NCBI GenBank assembly: GCA_030524435.1
Contig: JAUNGS010000021.1
Coordinates: forward strand, 1-34,721
Direction: 5' to 3'
Length of the DNA stretch: 34,721 bases
Source of the DNA: Eubacterium sp.
Lineage (GTDB): Bacteria; Bacillota; Clostridia; Eubacteriales; Eubacteriaceae
Positions 7,622 through 15,544 of this stretch are shown piece after piece. Position 1 is the stretch's first letter. Every line of letters begins with the position of its first letter. The notes below the pieces were generated by a model, which worked only from the letters and a program-made list of their open reading frames with translations, searched no databases and was not told the DNA's origin. The translations under genes were made by a program, and so were the position numbers.

Positions 7622-7666
7622 GAAATATTTTATAAACTTAAAGACGCATCCTTTATAAAATATTTC
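7622..7666. repeat. Perfect 15-bp A+T-rich inverted repeat
   Basis: GAAATATTTTATAAA at 7622-7636 is exactly inverted at 7652-7666 around a 15-base loop. It lies in the 270-base gap between the flavodoxin gene and the truncated operon. It has no clear T-run and is not an obvious terminator. No flanking duplication was recognised. Confidence 0.8.
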
Positions 7667-7696
7667 CAAGGATTTATTTGATATAAGATGATGCTG

Positions 7697-7716
7697 ATTG
7701 TTCCACATGGAACAAT
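7697..7716. repeat. 8-bp inverted repeat just after the flavodoxin stop
   Basis: ATTGTTCC and GGAACAAT are separated by four bases, 6 bases downstream of the flavodoxin stop codon. There is no U-run on either strand, so it may be an mRNA 3'-end stabilising hairpin or an operator rather than a terminator. Confidence 0.5.
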
Positions 7717-7722
7717 TTCGAT

Positions 7723-8151
7723 TTAGAACTGGGCGAATCCCTTGCCGTGGGCTACGCAGTCGGCTTCGCCGTCTTCGTCGGGGGTTTCGTTGATGATGAG
7801 ACCTTCATCGTAGAGGGTAGCACCTGCATCGCGGACTCTGTCCTCCCAGTCGCGCATCCATTCGCCGTCGCCCCAGCCGTAGGAGCCAAAGAGAGCAACC
7901 TTCTTGCCCTTCAGCTTGCCTTCGATTTCTGTGAAGAAGGGTTCAAAATCGCCTTCTTCCAGGACTTCAGAGCCCATAGAGGGGCAGCCAAAGGCGAATT
8001 TATCGTAATCGTCCACCTTGTCCATGCTAAAATCTGTTACAAAATACTTGTCGGCTGTAGCGCCGGCGGCTTCGATGCCTTCAGCAACCTTGTCGGCCAT
8101 AGCCTCTGTGTTTCCCGTACCACTCCAATAAATGACTGCAATTTTATCCAT
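7723..8151 (-). CDS. Flavodoxin, short-chain
   Basis: A 142-residue soluble flavodoxin of clostridial length. The FMN phosphate loop is WSGTGNTEAMA (residues 9-19), and the later isoalloxazine-contact loops are CPSMGSEVLEE and GSYGWGDGEW. It carries electrons in the cytoplasm and replaces ferredoxin under iron limitation. The ATG at 8151 is preferred over an earlier in-frame start because the flavodoxin fold begins there and an AGAAAGGAA site precedes it. It lies 26 bases after the DUF3793 gene and is probably co-transcribed from a promoter bearing a DtxR-type palindrome. That context supports induction when iron is scarce. Confidence 0.95.
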   Translation of the reverse strand: MDKIAVIYWSGTGNTEAMADKVAEGIEAAGATADKYFVTDFSMDKVDDYDKFAFGCPSMGSEVLEEGDFEPFFTEIEGKLKGKKVALFGSYGWGDGEWMRDWEDRVRDAGATLYDEGLIINETPDEDGEADCVAHGKGFAQF

Positions 8152-8177
8152 TGTTCTAAGTTCCTTTCTTAGTGAAT

Positions 8178-8741
8178 CTAAACGGCAAGCAAAAGCTCCT
8201 GCACGGTTCTGCCCCGGGTCAGCTGACGAAAGAGGTGCTCTCTGCACCTTGAGTAGGTCTCAAAGAGGCGCAGATTTTTTTCCACGTCGCCGTAAACCTT
8301 CCAGCAGCCGCAGGCCTTGCAGTTCTTGCCGTTGTTCCGGATGAAGCCCACCACATCCTCCAGGGGATAATCGAGAAAAATGCCGATTTCATGTGGAAAC
8401 TCACCGGAAATGCCGATGTTCTTCTGTAATTGTCTCAGGGCCGTTTCAACGTCCAAGGTCCGCGGATAGCCGAAAGCTTCCAGGAAATCCATCACCGCCG
8501 ACTCCTCCAGCCGCTGCCTTAAAGCCGTTTTTCTGTAGACCAGAACCATCAGACGCTTTTCCGTCTCCCACAGGGGCTTAAGGAAAATATCCAAAGGGTT
8601 CATCCACAGGTTGTAGCTCTCTAAAATCCCGGGAAGATCTTCAAATTTTCCCTTGGGACAGCAGATCAGATTGGAGGCCTTCAAACGCATCAGCGTCGGC
8701 GAGCAATGAAAGACCAGTAAATTTTCAAATTCCGTGGACAT
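8178..8741 (-). CDS. DUF3793 family protein
   Basis: A 187-residue soluble protein recognised as DUF3793. The N-terminal FHCSPTLMRLKASNLICC segment (residues 11-28) and the C-terminal PLEDVVGFIRNNGKNCKACG block, followed by CWKVYGD, are the family landmarks. It has a CxxCxC cluster (C141, C144, C146) that could bind a metal or redox group, though family function is unknown. The ATG at 8741 is chosen because an AAGGTGGT site precedes it and the family sequence begins there; an extended in-frame start would overlap the operator. It is the first gene of a unit with flavodoxin and diverges from feoA, so a role in iron limitation or flavodoxin use is inferred. Confidence 0.8.
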   Translation of the reverse strand: MSTEFENLLVFHCSPTLMRLKASNLICCPKGKFEDLPGILESYNLWMNPLDIFLKPLWETEKRLMVLVYRKTALRQRLEESAVMDFLEAFGYPRTLDVETALRQLQKNIGISGEFPHEIGIFLDYPLEDVVGFIRNNGKNCKACGCWKVYGDVEKNLRLFETYSRCREHLFRQLTRGRTVQELLLAV

Positions 8742-8765
8742 GGCGTCACCACCTTCGACAAAATA

Positions 8766-8781
8766 GTTAGCTATTTCTAAC
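8766..8781. promoter_or_regulatory. DtxR/MntR-type operator upstream of the DUF3793 gene
   Basis: GTTAGCTATTTCTAAC is a near-perfect palindrome just downstream of the -10 box of the DUF3793 promoter. It matches the feoB operator GTTAGCATTTGCTAAC at 13 of 16 positions. The likely regulator is the DtxR-family protein at 19439-19819. Confidence 0.7.
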
Positions 8782-8790
8782 TTCGAAATC

Positions 8791-8819
8791 ATGCTAGCAT
8801 CTTTTTTGCCCTTTGTCAA
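8791..8819 (-). promoter_or_regulatory. Promoter of the DUF3793-flavodoxin unit
   Basis: The minus strand has a consensus TTGACA (8814-8819), a 17-base spacer and TAGCAT (8791-8796), followed by the operator at 8766-8781. Confidence 0.7.
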
Positions 8820-8830
8820 CCAGAAAATAT

Positions 8831-8852
8831 AAATGATAATGATTCTTATTTA
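8831..8852. promoter_or_regulatory. Fur-box-like site between the DUF3793 gene and feoA
   Basis: The sequence AAATGATAATGATTCTTATT resembles the classical Fur box half-sites and shares ATAATGATTCT with the putative autoregulatory site of the fur gene (24262-24278). It lies between the two divergent promoters. Confidence 0.55.
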
Positions 8853-8883
8853 TGTTACATGATTAAAATATTGTTTGGTATCC

Positions 8884-8912
8884 TTGACAATCTCAGGCTT
8901 TCTGTGTAAAAT
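8884..8912 (+). promoter_or_regulatory. feoA promoter
   Basis: Consensus TTGACA (8884-8889), 17-base spacer and TAAAAT (8907-8912). The start of transcription would fall near 8919, next to an imperfect palindrome (TTAGT at 8922-8926 and ACTAA at 8935-8939) that resembles the DtxR-type operators with wider spacing. Confidence 0.75.
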
Positions 8913-8972
8913 GAACTGTAGTTAGTGAGTTTGAACTAATGTTTATGGTTTTCAAACAGGAGGTGTTTTGTG

Positions 8973-9191
8973 ATGCCATTAAGCATGGGTAAAGCGGGGT
9001 CTCCCCTGACAATCTGTAAAATCAACGGTAAAGACGAGACCAAACGCTTTTTAAATAGTCTTGGGTTTGTAGTTGGTGATCAAATTACCATCGTCTCTGA
9101 GCTGGGCGGTAACATGATCATTAATATAAAAGATGCGCGGGTCGCCATCGATAAGACAATGGCCAACCGCATCATGGTTAATTATTGCTAA
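8973..9191 (+). CDS. feoA: FeoA family protein (first copy)
   Basis: A 72-residue FeoA-domain (SH3-like) protein. The core motif is a leucine/glycine-rich loop (FLNSLGFVVGDQITIVSELG) followed by MIINIKDARVAIDKTMANRI, the usual FeoA end. FeoA proteins are cytosolic accessory factors of the FeoB ferrous iron transporter. The ATG at 8973 lies nine bases after AGGAGG; the GTG immediately before it is also possible. A second, divergent feoA follows 20 bases later. The cognate feoB is 7.5 kb away on the other strand, and both promoters carry DtxR-type sites. Confidence 0.92.
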   Translation: MPLSMGKAGSPLTICKINGKDETKRFLNSLGFVVGDQITIVSELGGNMIINIKDARVAIDKTMANRIMVNYC

Positions 9192-9211
9192 AAAAGGAGA
9201 TTGTGAAGTTT

Positions 9212-9433
9212 ATGCAGACACTTAAAGATACTCCCTGCGGTCAGACCGTCACGGTAAAAAAGATTGAAAATACCGGCGCCATCAAACGCAGGATCATGGA
9301 TATGGGCATTACCAAGGGCGTTGATGTTTTCGTCCGCAAGGTCGCTCCCCTGGGCGATCCCATCGAGGTTACCGTCCGCGGCTACGAGCTCTCGCTGAGA
9401 AAAGCGGATGCCGAAAGCATCCTCGTGGAATAA
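9212..9433 (+). CDS. feoA: FeoA family protein (second copy)
   Basis: A 73-residue FeoA-domain protein with the canonical layout: start QTLKDTPCGQTVTVKKIENT, then IKRRIMDMGITKGVDVFVRK, then APLGDPIEVTVRGYELSLRK. It is closer to the family consensus than the first copy. The ATG at 9212 was chosen because it begins the domain; the only Shine-Dalgarno candidate (AAGGAGA) is rather far upstream, so a GTG a few codons earlier is possible. Double feoA genes are known in Firmicutes, where the two copies may have distinct roles in FeoB gating or assembly. It ends just before a terminator hairpin. Confidence 0.92.
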   Translation: MQTLKDTPCGQTVTVKKIENTGAIKRRIMDMGITKGVDVFVRKVAPLGDPIEVTVRGYELSLRKADAESILVE

Positions 9434-9454
9434 AAAAAGAAAAACATAATCCAT

Positions 9455-9490
9455 AGGTCTTTGCCGTTATCGACAGAGGCCTTTTCTTTT
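9455..9490 (+). terminator. Terminator after feoA-feoA
   Basis: A 12-base stem (9455-9466 with 9471-9482), containing two G-U wobbles and one mismatch around a TTAT loop, is followed by TTTTCTTTTAAT. It separates the feoA genes from the DUF454-ABC unit, though read-through is possible. Confidence 0.65.
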
Positions 9491-9533
9491 AATAAAAAAA
9501 GTTTGATAAGACTTACTCAAGGAGGAAAAGAAA

Positions 9534-9914
9534 TTGAAAGTCATCTGCATCGTGCTGGGATTCATCTTTTTTGGTCTCGGCGCCGTGGGGGTAGTCTTGC
9601 CAGTGCTGCCCACAACCCCATTTCTCTTACTGGCAGGCTTCTTCTTTGCCAAGGGCTCAGAACGCTTTAACCGGTGGTTTTTAGGGACCTCCCTTTATAA
9701 AAATCACCTGGATTCCTTCGTCAAAAGCCGATCCATGACCTTGAAAACCAAGGCCTCACTGCTGGCCTTTGCGTCGACGATGCTCATCATCGCCTTCTTT
9801 ATGGTGGATATCATCTACGTGCGTATCCTCATCATCGGCCTGATCGTCTTTAAATACTACTACTTTGCATTCAGAATCAAAACCATAAAACCTGAGGAGG
9901 TCCAGCGTGATTGA
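9534..9914 (+). CDS. DUF454 family inner-membrane protein (YbaN-like)
   Basis: A 126-residue membrane protein with about four helices. The landmark is the N-terminal block GLGAVGVVLPVLPTTPFLLL followed by a short charged turn (FFAKGSERFNRWF), which defines the DUF454/YbaN family. It starts at a TTG at 9534, placed well behind AAGGAGG. Its end overlaps the first ABC gene by eight bases, so the two are translationally coupled. Family function is unknown. Placement between iron-uptake genes and a CydDC-like exporter pair suggests a helper role in metal, heme or thiol homeostasis. That is an inference from context. Confidence 0.88.
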   Translation: MKVICIVLGFIFFGLGAVGVVLPVLPTTPFLLLAGFFFAKGSERFNRWFLGTSLYKNHLDSFVKSRSMTLKTKASLLAFASTMLIIAFFMVDIIYVRILIIGLIVFKYYYFAFRIKTIKPEEVQRD

Positions 9915-11646
9915 TAAACGACTCTCAAAAATGCTCTCGGGCAACAACAAGTACATTGCTCTAAACGTTCTCTGCAACTGGGTAGGCCTTCTGTGCAACA
10001 TCGCAGTGATCTTTACCCTGGCTTCCCTGCTTCAAAAGCTCTTGGACGACGTCCTGGCCGCCGGGGATATTCAAAGCGCCTTAATTGTCATCGTCTCCGC
10101 CCTGGCCATTCGTTTCGTCATGACCTGCCTGGCCTCCAAGATGTCCTACCGGGCCTCCACCGACGTCAAGCGGGTTCTCAGGGAAAAGATCTATCAGAAG
10201 CTTTTAAAGCTGGGCATGAGCTACAACACCAAGATCTCCACCGCCGAGGTGGTTCAGATCTCCGTTGAGGGTGTGGAACAGCTGGATATCTACTTCAGCA
10301 AGTACCTGCCCCAGCTCTTCTACAGTCTGGCGGCACCCTTAACCCTCTTTGCCCTGCTGTCCTCGGTGAGCCTCAAAACCTCTTTGGTGCTTTTAATCTG
10401 CGTTCCCCTGATCCCCGTGTCCATCGTGCTGGTTCAGAAGTTCGCCAAAAAGCTGCTCTCCAAATACTGGGGGGTCTACACCGAGCTGGGCGACAGCTTC
10501 CTTGAAAACCTCCAGGGCTTAACCACCCTGAAAATCTACGAGGCCGACGCCAGCAAAAACGACGAGATGAACGTCCAGGCGGAGCGCTTCAGAAAGATCA
10601 CCATGAAGGTCCTCACCATGCAGCTCAACTCCGTCACCGTCATGGACATCATCGCCTTCGGCGGCGCCGCCATCGGCATCGTTTTGGCCGTCACCGAGCT
10701 GGCCGCCGGCCGCATCAACGCCGCTGGCGCCTTCGCCCTGATCATGCTCTCGGCGGAATTCTTCATTCCCTTAAGACTTCTGGGCTCCTTCTTCCACATC
10801 GCCATGAACGGGATGGCGGCCTCGGACAAGATCTTTAACCTCTTGAACCTCGAGGAACCGGCGCCCAAATCCGGCCGCATTGATCCCGAGGCCACGGAGA
10901 TCGCCCTGGAGGACATCTGCTTCAGCTACGATGGCAGCCGCCAGATTTTGGCGGACGTCAATCTCACAATTCCCACCAACAGCTTCACAGCCTTTGTGGG
11001 GGCCTCAGGCAGCGGCAAGAGCACCATCACCTCCCTGATCATGGGACAGCAGACCGACTACACCGGCACCATCACCGTCGGCGGCACCGATCTCAAGGAC
11101 ATCGCCGAGGACAGCATCATGGAAAACATCACCCGCATCGGCCACAACAGCATGATCTTTAAAGGCACCGTCCGGGATAACCTGAAGATCGGCGATCCCA
11201 CAGCCGATGACGCAACCATGGAGGACGCCTTAAAGCGGGTCAACCTCTACGACTTCCTGATGGCCCAGCAGGGGCTGGACACCGAGGTTTTGGCCCAGGG
11301 GGCCAACTTCTCCGGCGGCCAGTGTCAGCGTCTGGCCCTGGCCAGAGCCCTGCTCCACGATTCCCCGGTCTACATCTTTGACGAAGCTACCTCCAACATC
11401 GACGCCGAGAGTGAAAATCACATCATGGCCGTCATCAAGGAGCTGACGCAGACCAAGACCGTCGTTCTGATCTCCCACCGTCTGGCCAACGTGGTGGACG
11501 CCGACAATATCTACGTCCTGGATCAGGGCGGCATTGTGGAGGCCGGCAGCCACACAGCGCTGATGGACCGTCAGGGCGTCTACGCCAACCTCTACACTAC
11601 CCAAAAAGACCTTGAAAATTACGGCAGAAAGGAGAACCTCCAATGA
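9907..11646 (+). CDS. ABC exporter half-molecule, CydD-like
   Basis: A 579-residue fusion of a six-helix exporter domain (about residues 1-310) and an ATPase domain. The ATPase motifs are Walker A GASGSGKST near residue 364, signature FSGGQCQ near 468, Walker B VYIFDEAT near 488 and the H-loop ISHR. The start is GTG at 9907 with GGAGG upstream. Its stop overlaps the start of the next half-molecule, so the two probably form a heterodimer. The architecture is that of CydDC-type and heme/thiol exporters, but no cytochrome bd genes are present here. The substrate is undetermined; an iron- or heme-related one is inferred from the operon. Confidence 0.9.
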   Translation: MIDKRLSKMLSGNNKYIALNVLCNWVGLLCNIAVIFTLASLLQKLLDDVLAAGDIQSALIVIVSALAIRFVMTCLASKMSYRASTDVKRVLREKIYQKLLKLGMSYNTKISTAEVVQISVEGVEQLDIYFSKYLPQLFYSLAAPLTLFALLSSVSLKTSLVLLICVPLIPVSIVLVQKFAKKLLSKYWGVYTELGDSFLENLQGLTTLKIYEADASKNDEMNVQAERFRKITMKVLTMQLNSVTVMDIIAFGGAAIGIVLAVTELAAGRINAAGAFALIMLSAEFFIPLRLLGSFFHIAMNGMAASDKIFNLLNLEEPAPKSGRIDPEATEIALEDICFSYDGSRQILADVNLTIPTNSFTAFVGASGSGKSTITSLIMGQQTDYTGTITVGGTDLKDIAEDSIMENITRIGHNSMIFKGTVRDNLKIGDPTADDATMEDALKRVNLYDFLMAQQGLDTEVLAQGANFSGGQCQRLALARALLHDSPVYIFDEATSNIDAESENHIMAVIKELTQTKTVVLISHRLANVVDADNIYVLDQGGIVEAGSHTALMDRQGVYANLYTTQKDLENYGRKENLQ

Positions 11647-13298
11647 AACGACATCCCATTCAAATCATGGCCAGACTCATCGGCCTCGTCAAGCCCCTGG
11701 CCCACATCATGACCGTCACCATCCTCATGGGGGTTTTAGGCTACTTCTGTGCCATCTTCCTTACGGTTTTCGGCGGCTTCGGCATCGTCTCCGCCCTGGG
11801 CTTTGAAACACCCTTCGCCTTAAAAACCATTCTGATCATCGTCGTTGTTTTAGGCCTTCTGCGGGGCGTGCTCCACTACATCGAGCAGGCCAGCGGCCAC
11901 TTCATCGCCTTTAAGCTTTTGGCCATCATCCGCGACAAGGTCTTTAAGGCCCTGCGCCGTCTCTCCCCCGCCAAGCTGGAGGGCAGAGATAAGGGCAACC
12001 TGATCTCCATCATCACCAGCGACATCGAGCTGCTGGAGGTCTTTTACGCCCACACCATCGCCCCCATCGCCATTGCGATTTTAACCTCCATCGTCATGAT
12101 TCTCTTTATCGGCAGCTTCCACTGGATTTTGGGCCTCATCAGCCTGGCGGCCTACCTCACCGTAGGGGTTCTGATTCCTGTCACCGCCTCTAAAATCGGC
12201 GCTGAGTCCGGCAAAACCTACCGGGACGATTTCGGCGACATGAACAGCTACCTGTTGGACAGCCTTAGAGGCTTAACAGAGTCCATCCAGTACGCCGACG
12301 GCGAAAACCGGCTGAAAAGCATCATCGATCAGTCCCAGAAACTGGACGCCCAGCAGAAATACCTGAAAAACCAGGAGGGCGCCGTTCTGGCCGTCACCAA
12401 CCTGGCTATTTTAGGCTTCAGTCTCATCATGTTCTTTGGGGCTCTGTCCCTCTACAACCAGGGCATCCTCGACTTCTACGGCCTTCTGGTGCCCGTCATC
12501 GCCATGTTCAGCTCCTTTGGCCCAACGGCGGCTCTGAGCAACCTCTCCAACAACCTGCTCCAGACCTTTGCCTCCGGTGAGCGTGTCCTGGATCTCTTGG
12601 ACGAAGCCCCGGTGGTTCAGGAAGTTACAGACGGCGTCGACGTTGTCTTTGACGGCGCCGAGCTCAAGAATGTCAACTTTGCCTACGAGGATGAAAAAAT
12701 CCTCGACGACGTCAGCCTGGTTTTCCCCAAGGGCAAGATCATCGGTCTTCACGGCAAAAGCGGCTCCGGGAAGTCTACCCTCTTAAAGCTTTTGATGCGC
12801 TTCTGGGACAGAAATTCCGGCCTGGTGGCTTTAGCCGGCGAGGATGTAGCCAAAATCAACACCCACAGCCTCAGGGTCAACGAAAGCTACGTCACCCAGA
12901 CCACCCACCTCTTCAACGACACCATTGGCGCCAACATCAAAATCGCCAAGCTTGACGCCACCGACGCCGAGGTGGAAGCGGCAGCTAAAAAGGCCTCCAT
13001 CCACGAATTTATTGCGGCCCTGCCCAAGGGCTACGACACCCCGGTGGGCGAGCTGGGGGATTCCCTCTCCGGCGGCGAGCGCCAGCGCATCGGCCTGGCC
13101 AGAGCCTTCCTCCACGAAGCGCCCTTCATCCTGCTGGATGAGCCCACCAGCAACTTGGACAGCCTCAACGAGGGGATCATCCTCAAGTCCATCGCCGACC
13201 AGGCCTCCCAGCAGACCGTCGTTCTGGTCTCCCACCGAAAATCCACCATGGGCATCACCGACATCAACTACTCCGTAGAAAACGGGAGGCTGTCCTGA
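11643..13298 (+). CDS. ABC exporter half-molecule, CydC-like
   Basis: A 551-residue transmembrane-ATPase fusion, partner of the preceding gene. The motifs are Walker A GKSGSGKST near residue 370, signature LSGGERQ near 474, Walker B FILLDEPT near 494 and an H-loop SHRKST. The ATG overlaps the previous stop by four bases, and its own TGA overlaps the start of the YgbA-type gene by one base. This tight packing argues for a functional unit of DUF454, two ABC half-molecules and YgbA. The signature and Walker B are more canonical here than in the first subunit. Confidence 0.9.
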   Translation: MKRHPIQIMARLIGLVKPLAHIMTVTILMGVLGYFCAIFLTVFGGFGIVSALGFETPFALKTILIIVVVLGLLRGVLHYIEQASGHFIAFKLLAIIRDKVFKALRRLSPAKLEGRDKGNLISIITSDIELLEVFYAHTIAPIAIAILTSIVMILFIGSFHWILGLISLAAYLTVGVLIPVTASKIGAESGKTYRDDFGDMNSYLLDSLRGLTESIQYADGENRLKSIIDQSQKLDAQQKYLKNQEGAVLAVTNLAILGFSLIMFFGALSLYNQGILDFYGLLVPVIAMFSSFGPTAALSNLSNNLLQTFASGERVLDLLDEAPVVQEVTDGVDVVFDGAELKNVNFAYEDEKILDDVSLVFPKGKIIGLHGKSGSGKSTLLKLLMRFWDRNSGLVALAGEDVAKINTHSLRVNESYVTQTTHLFNDTIGANIKIAKLDATDAEVEAAAKKASIHEFIAALPKGYDTPVGELGDSLSGGERQRIGLARAFLHEAPFILLDEPTSNLDSLNEGIILKSIADQASQQTVVLVSHRKSTMGITDINYSVENGRLS

Positions 13299-13594
13299 TG
13301 TCTGTCGCCTCTGAAAAAAAGGTCATCGCTGAGATGATCACCCTGTATTGCAAGAAACAGCACGGCGGCCATGAAGGCGCCCTTTGCGAAGAATGCCAAC
13401 AACTTCTCGATTACGCCGAGGCCCGCCTCTCCCGCTGTCCCTTCGGCGACGAGAAATCCTTCTGCAATCGCTGCACCATACACTGCTACAAGCCGGATAT
13501 GCGCCAACGGGTCAAGAAGGTTATGGCCTTCTCCGGCCCCAGGATGCTCTTCGTCCATCCCCTGCTGCTGGTCAAGCACGCACTGGGGAAATAG
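13298..13594 (+). CDS. YgbA-type (nitrous-oxide-stimulated promoter family) protein
   Basis: A 98-residue cysteine-rich protein of the family named after the E. coli ygbA promoter response. Seven cysteines are visible (C18, C30, C33, C47, C56, C59, C63), with the CxxC and CNRCTIHC clusters forming a likely metal-binding centre, and the family block YKPDMRQRVKKVMAFSGPRM follows. In enterobacteria ygbA is linked to nitrosative stress recovery; that role has not been shown for this operon. It is the last gene of the ABC unit, coupled to it by a one-base overlap, and is followed by a strong terminator. Confidence 0.85.
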   Translation: MSVASEKKVIAEMITLYCKKQHGGHEGALCEECQQLLDYAEARLSRCPFGDEKSFCNRCTIHCYKPDMRQRVKKVMAFSGPRMLFVHPLLLVKHALGK

Positions 13595-13608
13595 AATTTT
13601 GAAATTAG

Positions 13609-13650
13609 CAAAGCCCAAAACGTTTTGAATGCGTTTTGGGCTTTGTTGTT
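13609..13650. terminator. Strong terminator after the YgbA-type gene
   Basis: A perfect 14-bp stem (13609-13622 with 13632-13645) around a nine-base loop is followed by TTGTT. It ends the feoA-ABC-side transcript and, read in reverse, could also stop the convergent hydrolase transcript. Confidence 0.85.
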
Positions 13651-13679
13651 ATGATGTGCTGCTCTATTCAAATCAAGTT

Positions 13680-14588
13680 TTATAAATATTTTCCAAAGAA
13701 TGTCGCCATTTTAGCCACGGCCCTGTCGATATAAACAGGGTTATTATAAAAATCAAAGTGCCCGGCCCCTTCCATGACACAGAGCTCCTTGGGCTCGTTG
13801 GCCATCTCGTAGGCTTTTAAGCTCTGCCAGAGGGAGCCTGCCTCGCTGCCGGCCACCACCAGGAAGGGACGGTCCAAATAGTCCGGAATAAAGGCATAGG
13901 CGTCAAAGGTCATGCGGTGGGCCAGACCGGTGAGTTTGAAAAGATTGGGAGAATTGGGATGTCTGGCCTCCTTTCTGTAAAACTGATTGCCGATGACCAT
14001 ATCCGGCGCCGTATCCTCGTCGATTTCCTCCAGCTCCGGCACGTAGTGGGCGTAGGCCACCGCTTCCCCGTTGGCCTCGGCGGTCCGCTGCTCGGCGATA
14101 CGGTCCAGGGTCTTGATGTTTTCAGCCACGCTTCTCGTGCCGTCCCAGCCCTGCCTTGTGGTGGCGCCGGGATTGGTGCAGCAGAGGCCGCAGACCGCTT
14201 TAATCCTGCGGTCGGTGAGGGCGGCAAAAATGGCAAAGCCCGAACCCGCACATTGTCCCAGGGCGCCGATCCGTGCCCTGTCGACATAGGGCAGGGTTGT
14301 CAGAAAATCGACGCCGCAGCGGATATCCTCACTCCGCTCATAAGGATTGTCCAAAAGTCTGGGCTCCCCGCCGCTCTCCCCCTGATGGCAGGCGTCAAAG
14401 GTCAGCACCACAAAGCCCGCCTTAGATAAACCTTTGCCGTAATCCGCCGGGGTCTGCTCCTTAACACTGCCGCCGGGATTGCCAAAGACCAGGGCCGGGT
14501 ATTTTTTATCTGCGTCAAAATCTTCGGGTAAGTACAAAATTCCCGTCAAATCCCAAATATTGTTTTTAAAGGTCACTTTTCGCTGCAT
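13680..14588 (-). CDS. Alpha/beta hydrolase (dienelactone hydrolase-like)
   Basis: A 302-residue cytoplasmic alpha/beta hydrolase. The strand-loop FGNPGGSVKEQTPADYG is the oxyanion region, and the nucleophile elbow GQCAGSG puts a cysteine (C113) where serine is usual, as in dienelactone hydrolases. The late histidine lies in EGAGHFDFYN. The ATG at 14588 was chosen because AGAGAGGTG precedes it; a longer in-frame start would run into the aldo/keto reductase gene. It starts 22 bases after that gene's stop, so the two form an operon probably under the LysR at 15649. The substrate is unknown; it may act on an ester or carbonyl compound handled with the reductase. Confidence 0.85.
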   Translation of the reverse strand: MQRKVTFKNNIWDLTGILYLPEDFDADKKYPALVFGNPGGSVKEQTPADYGKGLSKAGFVVLTFDACHQGESGGEPRLLDNPYERSEDIRCGVDFLTTLPYVDRARIGALGQCAGSGFAIFAALTDRRIKAVCGLCCTNPGATTRQGWDGTRSVAENIKTLDRIAEQRTAEANGEAVAYAHYVPELEEIDEDTAPDMVIGNQFYRKEARHPNSPNLFKLTGLAHRMTFDAYAFIPDYLDRPFLVVAGSEAGSLWQSLKAYEMANEPKELCVMEGAGHFDFYNNPVYIDRAVAKMATFFGKYL

Positions 14589-14610
14589 ACTATTCTCACA
14601 CCTCTCTGCA

Positions 14611-15477
14611 TTATTTTTTGCCGCCAAAAACGGGAAAACGGCCGAATTCGCCATAATCCTTGAGCGGTGTAATATGCTTCAGAACAGTCATATCCTCATC
14701 GGAGATCACAAAGTCCACCTCGGCATTGAGACGCAGGTGCTCAGGATTCGCCGTTTTAGGCAGCGGGATGGTTCCCAGCTGAAGGTCGTAACGGATACAG
14801 AGCTGTGGAATAGAAACGCCGTATTTTTCCGCCATAGCGCCAATCTCAGCGTTTTCCAGAGCCACGCCGTGGGCCACCGGCGCATAGGCTTCCACAACAA
14901 TGTCCCGGGACTTGCAAAAATCCAGCAGTCCCTGGGGTGTATTGCCGATATGGCAAAGCACCTGATTCACCATGGGCTTAATCTCTGCCGCAGTCCAGAT
15001 ATTTTCAATGTCTGCCTCAAGGAAATTGGACAGACCAATGGCCCGAACCTTGCCCGCCCGAAGGGCATCCTCCAGGGCGCACCAAACCTGACGGTTTTCC
15101 TCGAGATAGCGATTGTCCGATTGATTAACCTTATCCCAGGGCTGGGGGCTGTGGATTAAAATCATATCCAGATAATCAAGGCCCATTTTCTCAAGACTTT
15201 CGTCGATGGACCTGGCCGCTTCTTCGTAGGTTTTGTGCTCTGCCGCAACCTTGGTGGTCACAAAAATTTCCTCCCTGGCCAAGCCGCATTCCCTGACGCC
15301 TTGGCCAACCCCTGCCTCATTGCCGTAGGCCTGGGCCGTATCGAAAAGCCGGTATCCCAGCGCCACTGCCTGCTTAACAGCCTCTGCGGCACCGTCCTCA
15401 GGGATAAACCAGGTACCCAGACCCAGCTTCGGCATTGTAACGTCATTTGATAAAGTATCGTATGCATCTAAAATCAT
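14611..15477 (-). CDS. Aldo/keto reductase
   Basis: A 288-residue TIM-barrel NAD(P)H-dependent reductase. The catalytic tetrad is visible as D46 and Y51 (LFDTAQAYGNE), K76 (VTTKVAAEH) and H109 (ILIHSPQPW). The cofactor-binding end is TIPLPKTANPEHLRLN. It would reduce aldehydes or ketones in the cytoplasm. The ATG at 15477 follows AAGGAGTGA, so it is preferred to the earlier in-frame ATG at 15501. It sits directly downstream of the LysR gene at 15649 and behind promoter copy C, and is followed by the hydrolase gene. Regulation by that LysR protein is likely. Confidence 0.95.
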   Translation of the reverse strand: MILDAYDTLSNDVTMPKLGLGTWFIPEDGAAEAVKQAVALGYRLFDTAQAYGNEAGVGQGVRECGLAREEIFVTTKVAAEHKTYEEAARSIDESLEKMGLDYLDMILIHSPQPWDKVNQSDNRYLEENRQVWCALEDALRAGKVRAIGLSNFLEADIENIWTAAEIKPMVNQVLCHIGNTPQGLLDFCKSRDIVVEAYAPVAHGVALENAEIGAMAEKYGVSIPQLCIRYDLQLGTIPLPKTANPEHLRLNAEVDFVISDEDMTVLKHITPLKDYGEFGRFPVFGGKK

Positions 15478-15544
15478 GGTATCACTCCTTAATGTAATCA
15501 ATAAATCATCCCGAAAATCGTCTTCCGGAAGCCCTCTTTTCCAT

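Noticed and set aside
9907..13298. Assignment of the ABC pair as true CydDC cytochrome bd assembly exporters.
   Set aside because: No cydAB genes are nearby, and many exporter pairs share this architecture; only CydDC-like is justified.
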